From Prinia subflava (Eukaryota; Chordata; Aves; Passeriformes; Cisticolidae): DNA of 64,000 nucleotides. Of this stretch, positions 1 through 14,407 are shown piece by piece. A program made the position numbers and the translations under genes. Below the pieces are notes generated by a model. It saw only the letters and a program-made list of their open reading frames with translations. It did no database searches and had not been told where the DNA came from. The stretch lies in assembly GCF_021018805.1 (NCBI RefSeq), contig NC_086247.1:138921602-138985601 (forward strand). Direction: 5' to 3'. The number at the start of each line of letters is the position of its first letter. Position 1 is the stretch's first letter.

Positions 1-2097
1 GAGAGGAGCACGTTCTTGAACTGTGACACATCAGGGTGGAGGCAAAGATGGGCAGGGGATCTCTCACAGGAGGCTTGTGTGGTAAAGAACCTTACTGTAT
101 CTGTAGCTTCATTGCAATGCTAAAGATTGAATACTTGCCACTTAAGACTTAATTTGAGGTGAAACCATAAATTAAATTTTTTTCATCTCTCACCATTCAT
201 CTTTTCTGGGAAGATATAAGCGTATACAAGTCAGAGCTGGAAAATGAGGAGTAATTGATGGAGCAGCCAGAGGGCTTTGTTGTAGCCACATTCATTTCAT
301 GCTTGTGAATTATACCAACAACAGCAAATAGATTTACATTAGTAGCACATTCAGGATAATCTCTTGGTGTGTAAAATATGTGCAGGTACCCTAATACTAC
401 AGATTCTGCAGAGATAGGCTTTATCAACAACACACAGCTTTGTTTCTGAATTAATGCTGAATATTCCAGGTGCTCTGTAAGACTGAATGCTTTTGCACTA
501 CAAATCACAGGAGAGCAATAATTTTAGCCTTTTACAATGAGAATGCTTGTTCTGGGAAATCTTTCCCTCTTGAAGGCCCCCTCTTGACTTTGAGTAGTTT
601 GGGCTTGCAGGCCTCCCTAGCCGATTTCTAGGCTAGAATTCACAGATAAAAATGTAAAACACAGGTCTCTGTCTTCAATATTTGTCCCAAGTGTGAATAT
701 AACATGACACTAAGGCAATGATGCTCAGCTGAGGAGGGTGAGACCTTTTCTTATGTGACTTAGGGCCACAGGAAATTGAAAAGTTTAAGCTGAGAAGGGA
801 CAAAATATGTTATGTGTAATCTTGTTTCTTACATTGCTCCCCTCTGGCCTCAGGGAACCTGTTGATAGCCTGACTCTGTCACAAGGCTCCTGCCATTTCA
901 GGTATCCTTGGAGTCTTACCATCTGGACATGCAAGAAATACAAATGTCAGCTCACAAGACACAATTTTCTTCTTTCCAGCACAACAGGAAAAGAAACTCA
1001 CTCGGCAAATGTGAAATAATATAATTAATGACTCAGAAATTGAGAGAAAAAAATATCCAAAGTAAGTAACTGTACAAAATCTCATGTTTAAACCAAGTAC
1101 AAAGTGTTTGTGTCTGATTGAATAGGCTGAATTCAGAGGTGTATCAGCCCTACAGGCAGAGAGGCCAGCCTTTTTTTAGCACTGAAAAACTATTAAAGAT
1201 GGGTGATACCCAAATTTTCCAACCTATTAATGTTGCTTGGCCAACTTCAGCTGAATGAATCTGATAAATAAACAGCTGCAAAGTGGTACTGGTTGTGTTG
1301 GAGCTCAAAATCTCTCTGCCATGCAAACTGGAGCTCCATCACAGAAGAAGGAGAGGGATCACCACCTGCCTGGGAAGTGCAGGAGGGCTGGATGGGCTGG
1401 GAGCAGCCCAGCAGGGAGGAAGGCTGAGCTGCCTGCACTGAACCTGCCACCCTCGGCTGCATTGGCAACAGCAATTGCTGGTGTCAGCTCCACCGTGTGA
1501 AAGATTCTGAGGAAAATCATTGCTGGAGCTCTGCAGAAAACTGCCTTGTTTCTGATTTACCAACCAGAAAAAGAAGAATTAAAAAGTAATCATCTATCTG
1601 GGTCAAATGAAGGAGGAGGATTACGGTGCAGTGCTCAGGGCCCAGAGGTACCTGGACAAGCATTTCTGCAGAGGGGATTAGCACAGCTGGGCCCATGAGC
1701 TGAGTTTCCAGCTGTTTTGCTTCCCCCATCTCTGGCCTCCCCAGGCTGGGACACCTGCAAGAAGCTCCTGGAGCACTATGGCTGAATACCCTGGCCCCAG
1801 GGGGGCTTCTGCCTTTGGGCAGAGGAGCTCACCAGCCTGGGGCAAGCTGCAATTCACTTGGACCCTAAAACTGATGGCAAGCTTTTTAACTGGTCCAGTC
1901 CAGCCTTTTGTTCCCAGCCACCAGAAGGTGAATTAAGGAGGATTGGGGTTGCACTGTTATTCTTCTAGATAAATGCTACTGACGTCTGGGCACTCTTGGC
2001 TGGCAGCTCTCTTGGATTTCTATTATATTTGCATATTTTAAGCTCAAGAAAAACAGCTGAGATCACAAGCTGGGTACTTTCAGCAAATCTCAGGGAT

Positions 2098-2130
2098 GAA
2101 AACAAACCAAAACCAAACCAAAACCAACAC
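2098..2130. repeat. A/C-only simple repeat (CCAAAA-like)
   Basis: A short run of imperfect AAACC/CCAAAA units that contains almost only A and C on the plus strand. It is simple-sequence DNA with no sign of function. Confidence 0.7.
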
Positions 2131-5100
2131 AGAACTGTCTAATAAAGGTGTCCTTGGAAGGTGGCTATCTCAGCAAGCTGCCCACTGGCCCTAGGCAAGG
2201 AGGGGCACAGTGAGATGGACTTTGGCACCAGTGTGGCAGGGAAAGCTGAGGCAGCCTGCAAAAGCAGGGGTCACTTGCTGAGGCAGTCCAGGCTGTGCCT
2301 TAGATGAGCCCTGGGTCTCAGAGCCTCTGCAGCCCCGCACTTTGCACAGGCATGCAGTAAACTCAGCCAGCATGTCAGCACGGCCTGAAGGCAACCAGCA
2401 GGGAAACAGCCCCAGCTCTGGCTTTTTCACTCTTTCTAAATATATGGGCAGTGACAGGTGTAAAATTACACCAACCAAGCAATAACTCAGGCCTGTTTGA
2501 GTGCCAATTATGTGTCTTTTTACAACATTGGGCCTCTGCCTGAACACATCATTTAGGAGAAAAATATGTTGTAAAAGTGTATTCACACTAAAGAATGCTA
2601 TAAAAAATAATTCTTAATATTGGTCTCACTTGTTTAATCTTCGATCTTTTCCTCTGCTCCTCCCTCATCCTGGGATAAAGGAGTTTTGGATGCCCTGTGT
2701 CATGCACAATCTTGTAGGGTTAGCGAATAGGCCATTGAAAATAAATATACATAAATCTTAGCCATGTATGGTCTCCAGACGGGGAAAACGGCTCACAAAA
2801 CCCAGAAAGATGACCACCCATTAAAAAAATGCTGGACACTATTATTTTGATGGCAGGCACTCAAGCTGCCCAGCAATCTGCACTGCACAGTTTACAGAAG
2901 AGACTGCTGAGTGAACACGCTGCCTTGGCAGGCACAGCAGTGCCCAGGGCACAGGGTCAGGCTGGGTTATGGACTGGTGCTGCTGATTGCCACCAGGACC
3001 AAGAGTTTAGCCTATCCTATTTGATTAACAACAGCTAAAAATTATGTTTAGATGGTGGGATCCTGTCTCTAAAACATACCAGTGTGGATTCTGTCCTTTG
3101 CTAACAGGATTGCTTTATGTATGAACTTGCTCACATTGTGGATGGAACCCCTGTCTGCTCTGAGGCAAGGGGGATTCTGTGGGCAATTAACAAAACTCAT
3201 CCATGGAAGAAGGCTCGAAGGAGATGGGCAAGGAGGATGTGCTCATGAAGCTCAGAAAACCACACAGGAAATGACTGCAGATGTGGTACAGGAAGCTGAA
3301 TGTAACACAAAGAGGGCCAGAGGGCGGCCTGTGTTTTAGATAAACAGCTGTATCTGTCAAATGGGTCAACTGGTTGTGAAAATGGCTTTTCCTAAAATGA
3401 TTAACAGGTTGTATTGTCTTCCTGAGACAGCCATACCAGCATGGGGGAAAACAATCCCTGGTTCAGCCCCACACAGAGTCTAAACACCAATAAAATGGAC
3501 CCTGAAGAGAGCATTGGGTCTGAGCTGCTCTCAGCCAGTAATGGAGATCACCTATTACAATCCAACTTGCTTTATTGTGTTTGCCTTGTGATTTTAGGAT
3601 GTTGCTCTATTATATCAGAATTCCATGCAATGCCAAATACCTGCTAATAAGTAAATTTGATACTGAACATCAGCACCTTCTTGAGTGAAACATCTGAAAG
3701 AATTTGGTCAGAGGATATTTGAGTCATGACAATTCCACACATCACCTCCACAGGAGACAGGCTTAGGAACCTATTTCCCAAGGCCTCTGGAACACATTAC
3801 CCCTGTCAGTAAAGCTGATTGCATATTCCTGTAGACAGTATCACACTTGGTGTCACTGCAGTTTCCAATTTTTCCCTGTAATTTCCCGGCCTGCAGATGA
3901 TTAAGGGAATTGATATCAAACCACAACTTTGCAAACTTTCCAAAGCACTGCATAAACCTCTAGAAACCTTCTCACCTTCATGCCCCCAAGTTTCTATCCA
4001 GGCTCTTCTCTCTCATTTCCTTATCCCTTGGGTTGCTCACAGTCACTGGTGGGACTCAAGTGAGCAGAAAAATCACATGCTTATCATTGTTCATATTCTG
4101 TGCAGCTGAAGGGGGAAGGCTGAGCCTATTCTTGAACAGAAGCATGCAGAATGATTCAAAGCACGCCCATGCATTTATTTACATGTTTATAATTATATTA
4201 CACACAATAACAACATCTTATAATGTGGTATTATAATGGTAAAATATTTGAATATTTTTTATTATTACATATAGTGGCATATTTTCATATTTTAATGTGT
4301 AAACTCATATTGTTTGGCCAACCAGTGTAAACACTGAAGCCTTAAGTTAGTTTAATTGTATTAGATGAATGTGGTAGTGCTTTGTCTTGTGGCCAGACAT
4401 ATTTATAAAGAATCATTTGACACATGCAGTTATTCTGCTGAGAGACAGTTTTCTTTTGCTGACACTGTATTCCTCAGTCTGCAGAAGCTGTTTCTTTCCT
4501 CACAAGTCCTGTTTTAATAACACTTCAAGCCATTTAAAATTCCACACTGCAAGCACAGTCAAGGGGTGTAGAGCAGTGTGGCAGTCAGGGTGAGGAGAAT
4601 GCAGGCCTGAGGTTGTTGTGTTGCTGTGCACAGCTACAACGAGAGGCACCCCTTTTGGTAAGGGAGCTGCAGAGCAGGGCTCAAGGGCTACACATTCCCA
4701 TGTATGGCAGAAAATGCACATTTGTTAGCATGGAGAAATAATCTGCACCAAGTCTCAGACACAGGTTCCCTGGGCTGCTGACTTCTGCTAGCTCCTTTTA
4801 AAATGAGGTGTCGTGCTGTAGGCTTTTCGCATGTGAATTCATGACAAAGCCTGATGTACCTGCTCTACTTTGACCTTCTCAATACCTTCCTGGCCTGAGG
4901 CTGCCTTCACCCTTTCTTAATTTACTCCCAAAGTCCCAATTCACACCAACCTCATGTCAGCTGAGGATAAGAAGATGCTTCCAAATGCTTGAGCATTTCT
5001 GAGCATCATCACACCCCTTCCTTTCCTTCCACTGCCATTGCGAAAGCCTGAACTAGAAGTTTATCTTTTTAAGCCAATTTATATTTCAAATTTGAATCAA

Positions 5101-8100
5101 TGAAAACAACAAAGCTAAATCAGACTCAGTGGAACAATCAGACACTGAAAGGCATTACCTTTCTCCATGTGAGGAATGTGGCTGTGAAGCTTATTTCTCT
5201 CCCAGGCATTGCAGAGGAAAGTGGGGGGAGAGTTGGAGACTTCTGGGTTTGGGACATTTAGGGTTCTCAGGACTCCATCAGGTTCAGATGTAGCAAACTG
5301 GTGGACAGGTGGTATTGAGTATCTTTTAGGAACCTTAAAGAATACTGGAGGCGTAATGGTCCAGTGGTTGTGAGGCAGTCAGCAGTTAACAGTCCCCTGG
5401 GGGAAAGCCTGTGGTAATTGGTTTGTAGAACTGATCAAACTGGGAGCAACATCAAAAACCAGATCACGAGAAGGAGGGAAAGTGCACTTGTGAATGGAGA
5501 TTTTAATTACTGTAAGAGGGCAGCAAAAAGGCTGCAATGGCTGCTTGTCTTACCTGTCTGACTTGGAAAGGCCAAATCTTGCAAATATGTCAGCACAGAT
5601 ATGTTCTGTAGGATGCCCTGGCATCAGCTTGGAACTATTTGTAGAGTACCCCATAAAATAATTATGTGTTTCAGGTCTGTAGAGAATACTGGTATTAGAG
5701 GCAGTACAAACTAAAATGCCTTTTATTCGAAAGGCTTTGGCTTGTTAGTGAGATTGGACCAGCAGATGGTAAATACCAGCTTGTAATACAGTATTATGCA
5801 GTTTGCTGCAGAAAAATGTAACATAATTTAATGTCAGAGTAAGGAACCAATCAGTCAGAGCAATGAGCAGGGAAGGGATTGAGAGTATTACAGGAAAATC
5901 ATTGAAACCATGAGGCCAGCACACAGCTGCAGTAATAAAGTCTGTCATAAAGTGGAAGGGACTGTAAGAGGGGACTTAGTCTAGATGGTATTAGTCAGAG
6001 CCCCATCTGCTCTAAGCCCCACACCATGTAAGGGAGATGTTAATGGCTCAGAGGGGCACAGGGCAGCTCAGGCTGAGGGCACCTATTTTACTGCCCGGTT
6101 TGTGAGGAGGAGGTGACCTACATGGAGGCCCCAGCATTGCATAGGATGCTCTCCTACAACAGACAGGGAAGTATGAATGGAGCTGAGCCCAGGTTTGCAG
6201 CTGCCAGGCCTTCAAGTCTTCACTTAGAGGAAATATCTTGTATTATTTGCATGCTTTCTGTTTAATTGCATGTAAGACCCAAAAGGATGTTTCACTATTT
6301 GCGTGACCAGCTTGCAAATGTGGAACATCCCTGGTGTCCATATGTCAAGCAAGCATTTTACAAAGGCTCACTGGTTAGAGAGTTTACCTTTCCTTAAACC
6401 AAACTGCCCCCCAACAAACCTTTCCAGAGAAAACAGCCAGCTTCCTCCAATTCCACCTGGGAAACACCCCAAAACCTGGGTTAGGTTTCTCAAGTGAAAT
6501 ACTGGAAGATCATTGAATTATTTAGTACCATTTTTCTGATTTATTTGGCAAAGTTCTGTCTCAAACAATCATGATTTTCTGATTTTTTAAGCAAAAGAAT
6601 TAATTTTAGATGCGAAAGTCAAGCTGAGGTTCCCCTCCTTGCGTCTCATGCCCAGCCCCCAACATCCTGAGGCCAGGCTATGCCACATTACCCCTGTGTG
6701 GTGCAAGTCATTGTGCCCCATCCCTCCACACCAGGCACCCCCTTTGTCTTCTGTGGGATTGCAGAGTGATGAATGAGTGCAGAATCTGACTGAGCAGGAA
6801 TTAATGACGTTTAATACTGTCTTTGGCCAGACACAGAGACCACCACTTGATAGCTGAAGAAATGATTACATTCCACAAGAAACCATATAATTAAACCTAC
6901 AGGAACCTCCACATCAAACACAAGTATGTGTCACTGCCCCAGATGAAAGTACACATGAGGCATAGAAGGGGGGAGAGTTTTTACTGCCTCTCTTTCACAA
7001 AGGCTTGTGTGTTTGAGAAAGAGCCCATGCAGCCAAGGGGAGCTAGCAGAGAAGATGTGAAAGAAGCCCTCAAAAAACCCCATCCCAATAGTATAGTATA
7101 AAAAGCTCTGCAAGAAGGAAAGGATGTTTGACTGGGTTAGAAGTATAAAACAAGAGATTATTCCCTTTTGTCTGTTTTTTCCTGTGATTTGTGACCAGTG
7201 CACACCCTTAGAGCATTAACAGATGTGTACCAAAAGGACTTTCCCCATTGTTACTTTCCCTTTTAAATGAAATAGTCCACTATTCCTCATTTGGCTAAAA
7301 GCTTAGGGTTAAAAGGGAAGTGCAATACTGCTGTTGCCTGAGATTCAAGAGTGCAATTCAGCCTCTCTACCACCAACACAAAAAAGGAGCACGTGAAAAA
7401 AAATTCTTGCCATTGAAGTCACTAGACCAGTATTCTGATTTCACACATGGAATATATCTGTTAAGGAAGCAGATGCCAATTTTATACAGGCTGTCTTTAG
7501 AGCAAAACCACACTTTAAATAATGAGGGAATGGGGAAGTGCATCAAAGGTTGGAATGAAACTTCACGTTACCATGAATAAAGGCTAGCAGGGCTCTGGAT
7601 GCATTCAGAACTGAATCTTTGTGATATTCTCTCAAGTTAAGTGAGTGTGATGGAATTTTGCACACACTAATTCATTTCCCACAAATACAGAAACACAAGG
7701 CATCCCTAACTCTCTCCCTCTCCTGGACTCAGGCCCCGTTACCCAAGCTCACGTCCTGGTTGTGTGCACAACCTCAGAGCCACTCCTGGCCCAATTCCCC
7801 ACCTTTGCCTTCGTGCTCAGCATCCCCAGAGACACAGAGCTTGCTGCAGCTCCTGTGGCCTGAAGGCCAGCACAACAAGCCAACCCCACAAGGGCAGAAA
7901 GGGCCAAGCCCACCCCCACAGGCAGGAGGAGGGCTGGATGTCTGTGCTGCAGTAAAGCTGGGGGCAGGACTGGAAGCAGTGCCACAGGTACAAAAACGTC
8001 TTTGTGGCCTTCTGACCATGGAATCTGCAGTCTGCCTTTTGAACATCCAGAAGTGCAGAGGGCTTTGGGCATGGGGGAAGGATCTAGTTGTGACATCTGC

Positions 8101-11100
8101 ATGCTGGAACAATGACTCCCTTCCCACCTCATGCTGCCTGATTATATAGGGGTTCATTCCCTCTCCTCATTAACCAGAAGAAATCCATGGGTGTCGCCAC
8201 TGAAGCTCATTACAGCTGTCAGAGGCAGCAGAGGTGGTCTTTCTATGAGCAGTTAGATCAGTTCAGCTCCATTCTGCCCCCAGCACATCATCGTGTCCTC
8301 ATCAGATATCCAACAACAATGTGGCTTAAAATGGATCCCTACAGACCTAGCAGCCTTTAAGGGACTTTTATTAATGTACTTTGGGATAACTACTCCAAAC
8401 AATTTCAAATTAGGTTAAGAAAAACACCTCCATTCTTTATTTTAAACTCACTTGCTAATTGGTAGCAGTTCCTGGATCCATTGAGCTTTGTGTGCTGTAA
8501 CAATCTTTGATCTGATATTAGGTTCTTTCTTAAGGAGGCTCCAAGAAGCAGCCCAAGTTATTCCAGGACCAAACAAAAAGCTGTGTTCTGAAACACTCAC
8601 CGTTACATTCGGACTCATTCTGAAACATCTGCATAATTCAAGTACAGATAAAAGCCTGGATGCCTGAAAATGTTCCCCTGACGATGAATGCAGGATCCCA
8701 GTGGCTCCATACATCACACGACAGGTGGTAGGATACTGAAGGATCATATTTCTGGAATCACTTAGGTTATATGCCAGGAGAAATTTCACACATGAGACAG
8801 ATCAATCAAAAGCTGTCTTGAGCTCCACTTTGAGCAATGTAGAAATCTCTTGGTCCTCACCTGGCTGCTGCTGCTGCAGGTCAGTGCTGGAAGGGCCTCT
8901 GGAGCCAGGACTGGGGTCTCAGTGCTGTGCTGGTGGCAGGGCAGGGACACGGACACAGCTCTGGATCAAAACATCCTGAGCTCATCCGGGCAAAGCACTG
9001 GAGTCAAGGAGCTCTCAGGCACAGCTTGGCCTTGCAGTCAGACCCTTTTATCATCCCAAGATACAGATCTTATCCTGGGGTACTGCGCTGACTGATCTGC
9101 AAGTCACAAGAGTTAAGGTAATTAAATTCTTTCTTGTCAGTAAATTTTAGACCCCTTTAGACAGTTGCTTTCAATGATGACAAAGATAGTAGTTACTGTT
9201 TATGAAGCCAAAGTTGGTAACAAGCTATACTGTAAGGAAGGTACCACTTTGGGGACAAATTTTCAGGGAATGTTCAAAAAAGAATGGTTTTCTTATGTTG
9301 GACAGAAATTCCAGTGCCATCTCAGTACTTATAACTATAGATCCATATATACATATGTTAATGCAGATCCATAAAAATAAATTTTATATATATGTCATAC
9401 TTAGTTATATCTTTGCAGTTATTTATAAAAGGCTTTTCCCACTAGACTGGCTCACTGCAAAAGATAATGCTTTTTGCATTGCACTTGCTTTAACTTTCAC
9501 GACAGAAGGATGAAAAAGTAATTTTCTTTAAAATTCAAATATGTTTTGGAGGTTTGTTTAAGCTGCCTTTTGTGGTCCACTCAGTTGCTGGAAATGGGGT
9601 TCTGTCAGACATAAGAAGTTAAAGGGCATTGTCCTCATCAATGACAATCCCAGCACAGTACCCTAGAGAACAATGTAAAAGCGTTGTACTGTGTAAGCAT
9701 AAACCCAGTATAAGTAGATTTAATGGGATCTTCCCCTGGCCTGAATACACACTCTTGCATCATGTGCTGTAAACAAAAAGCAATCTATGTACTTTACCTA
9801 AATCTTATCAAGGAGTTTGCGGTGAAACTGTCAGCTTCATGTAGAAGTCATGGATGAAGAAATTCTGTTCTCCCAAAAAACACACAAAGAAAAGTCTGTG
9901 TTCCTCCTCACTTTGATGGGATGGCTCTGCCCTGCAGCTGACCTACACTCATCTGTCGTCGGGAAGCAACACCAGTGTGTACCTGCATTTCTTTGGGAAG
10001 CAATTGTGAATGTTACTCACTCTTGCTAGGAGAAAAAATGCAGGTTGACGAATCCAGGCTTAAAAACTGGCCCTGGCACTGCATGTTACTTCAGTTAGTA
10101 ACAAGAACTTAGTGTCATTAAAAAGAAATGTAGTGATGCTCACAAAGTAACACCTTCCAGTAATTGAGAAACTGTGTTGGCTCCCAGCCAGCATCACTCA
10201 CTTTGAAGCAATTTTAAGATAAAGGGTTATTCATTAGAAGGTATTGCTCAAGAGCAAGGCAGTGTAGGTGAAGAATCTGCTTTGTGCAGGGGCAGTGGTC
10301 TGGACGGCTCCTGCCTCCCCTCCTCAGAGCTCCCAGCTGCAGCCCCTCGGTCAGAGGGGACAGTACAGAACCCCAGTGTCCCGAGGGGCAATGCCCTTCA
10401 AGTCAGGCCTGGAAACCTGCAGCCCAAAGAGCCCTGCTTTTCTCAGGGTGATAAAAACCAAAGTGAACTCCAGAGGGAACCAATTGTGACTGAATGTTAC
10501 ACTGCCTGTGATTTTCTGCTTTGTACTTTTGGATAGGAATTAATCATACTGGGCTAATATCCAACAGACTGATTTATTTGTAAAATTTCATACAAATGAT
10601 TAAATATTAGATAAACACAATTATCTCTCAACGAGCTTATAAACAGAAACCTCAGTTACTGCACTGCATTCCAGGCCCCGGGGACAGGCTTAGCCGGCTG
10701 ATACGGACAACCCTATTAGGAAAAGGTTTTGCCGTAGCTCTGATTGGGATTTCACTTCAGTTGAAGAACTTTTTGACAACTTATTATTGAGAAATAAATG
10801 CAAAAAATATTTGTACTTGAAACAGAAGTAGAGCAAGGCAGGGGAGGTGGGTGAAGAGGGAGTAAGGTAGAAAGGGAGGAAGGTAGAATGGGAGGGAGGA
10901 AACAGGATTATTAGAGATTCACTCTTGATTTCCATAAGTAACTCATGAGCAACAATTTGAACCATAAAAATGTAATTGGAACAGATTTTGGGAAACACAG
11001 CCCTACCTAACTGGGGTCCCACGGTGGCCTCCCTCTTCTGATGCCTCACAATTAGCAAAAAGCAATACTTTTCTGTTCAGTAGAAATAGAGGGTTGTCCT

Positions 11101-14100
11101 CATAGAGGGCACAGAGTTTCCCACTTCAGGAGGCCTCAGAGACAAGGACACACATCTCTCTCTGTGGATTGGTTCAACAAGGTATGAATTATTTCTGTTG
11201 GTTTAAATTTTTTCTCCTGTTTCTACACCCAAAGGCCACAGCCAGGCCTGTAACTCCTTTTTTATTTTGAGAAGAGTTACAGAAACAAAGATAAGAACAG
11301 GCCTAATTTTGTGCCAAAATGATTTGCAGCAGCAAACTAAAGCATGGTTATAGCCATATTTATTGGCATTCCAGAACTGTGACTCACATGGAATTAGCTC
11401 TTGAAGCAGAACAACGTGAGCTGAAGAGGTTTACACTTGAGGCATAAACAAAGGAGATGGATTGAGGATCCAACCTGCAAGAGATCAAATTTAGGAGAGG
11501 ATTGGTGCAGTACAATTTTGTTAGTTACTGGGCTTTCTCTCTTTCACCTTTTCTTCTGCAGTATTGAGGGTGAGGTTTTTGGTGAGCGATGCTCAGCTTT
11601 CAGAGTGAAATGGGTTACAGCCATTACCCTGCCTTTGTGCATGCTACCTGAGTGTACTTTTTCAACTTGACACTAAGAAAAAATGTGAATATTTGGTGAC
11701 TAAAATGAGGAAAAGGATTAGGTAATGAATTACAGTTTATCCTCAAGGAATTGATCAGGTTTTTATTCAGAGCTCACCAGTATATTCACAAAATCCTCTA
11801 AAGACCAGGCTCATATGATGAATTCTGCACATGGGAACTGCCCACCTTTCTGGGGCAGCTGATTAAGATTCTGGCACACCTCTTTTACTGCCAAACTTCA
11901 CTTAGAGTCTGGGGAGCAGACGCTGCCTCTGAAAGTTCCACAACAACTTTCCATATTTCCCTGAGTCTGCACTCCCAGGGTTGTATCCTCCATCTCCATT
12001 CACCACCTACCAGCTGGAAGTTACTTGGCAAGTTTATGTAAAGGTTTTACATGCAGCCTGCCTAATTCCTTTAGGATTCAGCTCATTTCAGTTGTACAGT
12101 GCTAGAAGCTGGTGGCTGCTGATGGGGCAGAGCTGCAGTGAGCTGCTGCTGCAAGTGCAGCACAAACCAGAGTCTTGTGAAAGGCACGGCTGAGTGGCAG
12201 TGACACCCAGAACATGCTGGAGATGGAGCAGATGTCAGTAGCAGGAGGCACAGTAGGGACAGAAATCTGGATCAGGCCTTGCAACAGATGGCTCCAGGGG
12301 CCACAGCCTGAGCGTCTGTCTGGATGGGGTGGATGAAAAATCAGCTCAGAGAAGAGCTGGGACGGCAGCAGGGTGAGCCATGGCCTCTCTGTTTTGCTGT
12401 TACAGGGTGAAGTGCTGCATTAATAGGGTTGCTGGGAGGGCAGTGCATGAAATGGGATCATTTTGCTGCATTTAATGGTGGAAGGCATTTCACTTCTTGG
12501 AGGTCTTTTCTACTCTCCCCCACATCATCTCTGTGCGTGATCCAGACTGGATTTCAAATGGGAGGAAGAAAGGAAACTCACAATTATTGACTTGCTCTGC
12601 CAAAGTTTGAATAGATTCCTCCTAAAACAAATGAAAGCCTGTTTTACTGGCCTGGAAAACATGAATGTGAATGACATTATGTACTGCCCTCTTTGTAACT
12701 CTATCACACTGGGAGATCGTTACAGCAAAAGACAGAACAACATTATCCCAAGCTGCCTGAATTATAAATCCCAAAGGCTGTACTACACTAAAAAATCCCT
12801 GGGTGATGGCAAGAGTTGGTCTCTTTCCCTCACCTAGGCAGGGAACATCAACTTCTTAGCTCAGCATCTCATTAACTTTGGTGTGTCTGCTTTCTTCCTC
12901 TGCCTAACTCCCAGCTGGTGTCTGAGGCTTCAAAATATTTAATGCAGGAGAAACTCGAGACAGTTGACCAGAATTTGGAGTAGAAACAAAACCCCTGCCA
13001 CCTTGCTTGTAATTTGCCACTCCTTTTGAGTCCCAATCTGGCTGGTAAATTAGCAGATGTGGAAAAATCTCCTTCACACAAATAAATGATCTAGCAGTGG
13101 AAGATCTCCCACGAGTGGACAGATGCAGCTTTTCAAGATGTGCACTTTCACCACAAATTAATGTAAATTCACTTTTAGAACTAGTTATTGATCTAATTCT
13201 ATTAAATATCCTGATGTTGTCCCAAAATTTGTTCATTTTCTTCATTTTTTACAAAGGTGCTGAACCTTAAATGCCTATGATAGTGTGCCTCTGGGCTAAC
13301 AGCAGCTTCTGCACGGCTAATGGGCAGGGGCAGAAAGGTGGCTATGATCCACCTTTGCTAATCCTTTTAGCTCAGTTTTCAGCCTACCTGGGCTATGTGT
13401 GTCTCTGCAGGAACTTGTGAGAACTAAATAATTTGACAACTATGTCTCCAAGTGTAGTCCATGAAATAACTTACATGAAGGTCACTGCAGTGAGGTTACA
13501 GTGCACTTACACAAGATAGAAGGGGCATTGCCACAGCATCAAGGCATAGAAAATGCCTTGCAAAGCTGAGCACTAGGCTTTAGAAGGCTTCACTGGAGAC
13601 AAGCTGTGCTCTCCAGAGCACACACATGGGCAAGCGTGACCAGTTATGCTGCTGCTACTGACCAGTAGGCATTTTTGGCTTCATGGTGTCCCCATACATG
13701 ATCCCTTCAAGGCTACATTAACACCAGAAGGTTGGACATTACTGTTGCCGAATTCTTGAGAAGGACTGAGAAGATGAGAATGGGCATTATTTTCCTTCTT
13801 CTTCAAGTCTTCAGAAATATATTGGTAGAAAGATGTAAACAGGAAGAGCACACAAATATGGTTAATGTCTGTTTTAAGACAGATGTAAACTATGAATGAG
13901 AACAAAGCCTCCAATAGTTACAGTGAAAATGTTAAAAATGGAATGTTTCATCAGAGAGGCACTCCAGTCAGCCACAAGCAGTGGAAGCAACTACCTGCAG
14001 AGAGCTACCCCATTTCATGAGCTGTCAGTGTCATCAGCTAAGGATGTTTCTACAGAAAAACCCTCCTTTGGAGGCAGACTGTAACTGAAATACACCTGAA

Positions 14101-14391
14101 ATGCTCCCATGAGTAAGGTTTCAGATGTTTATTATGCTTCTTATTTCCTTCTGGGACAAGGACCAAAAAAGCAGAAATATCACATGAAAAAGATCACTTT
14201 TCAGGCTTTCTGGCCACTGCCAGAACTCAGAGAGCTGAAAAGAGTTATGTGAGAGAGTGTTTTACTGGTTCTTCATCTGGTGAAATATGGGGTATATGTA
14301 AATGCCAAATAAGCATTAGATTTCAGGTACTTGACTGAGCTCAGAATCTGAAAACTACAAAAACTACCCAAGCCTGCTTCTGACTACTTTC

Positions 14392-14407
14392 TTTTTTTTT
14401 TTTTTTT
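14392..14407. repeat. T16 homopolymer
   Basis: Sixteen consecutive T, preceded by a C and followed by a G-rich motif. No retrotransposon body is recognisable beside it, so it is called only as a homopolymer. Confidence 0.9.

Noticed and set aside
2191..2586. 131-codon minus-strand frame
   Set aside because: No recognisable protein, no promoter or splice context. Length is within chance for a GC-richer segment.
7089..7105. TATAAAAAG motif
   Set aside because: Isolated in AT-rich DNA, with no downstream first exon or GC-rich context.
7658..8149. 163-codon plus-strand frame
   Set aside because: Several long frames overlap on both strands, there is no domain, and the composition follows a local GC rise. 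No splice or promoter structure agrees.
8448..8789. 113-codon minus-strand frame
   Set aside because: No family resemblance and no exon signals; probably chance.
8880..8920. GCTGGAAGGGCCTCTGGAG resembling an antisense CR1 tail
   Set aside because: The similarity does not extend to the rest of a CR1 3' end on either side.
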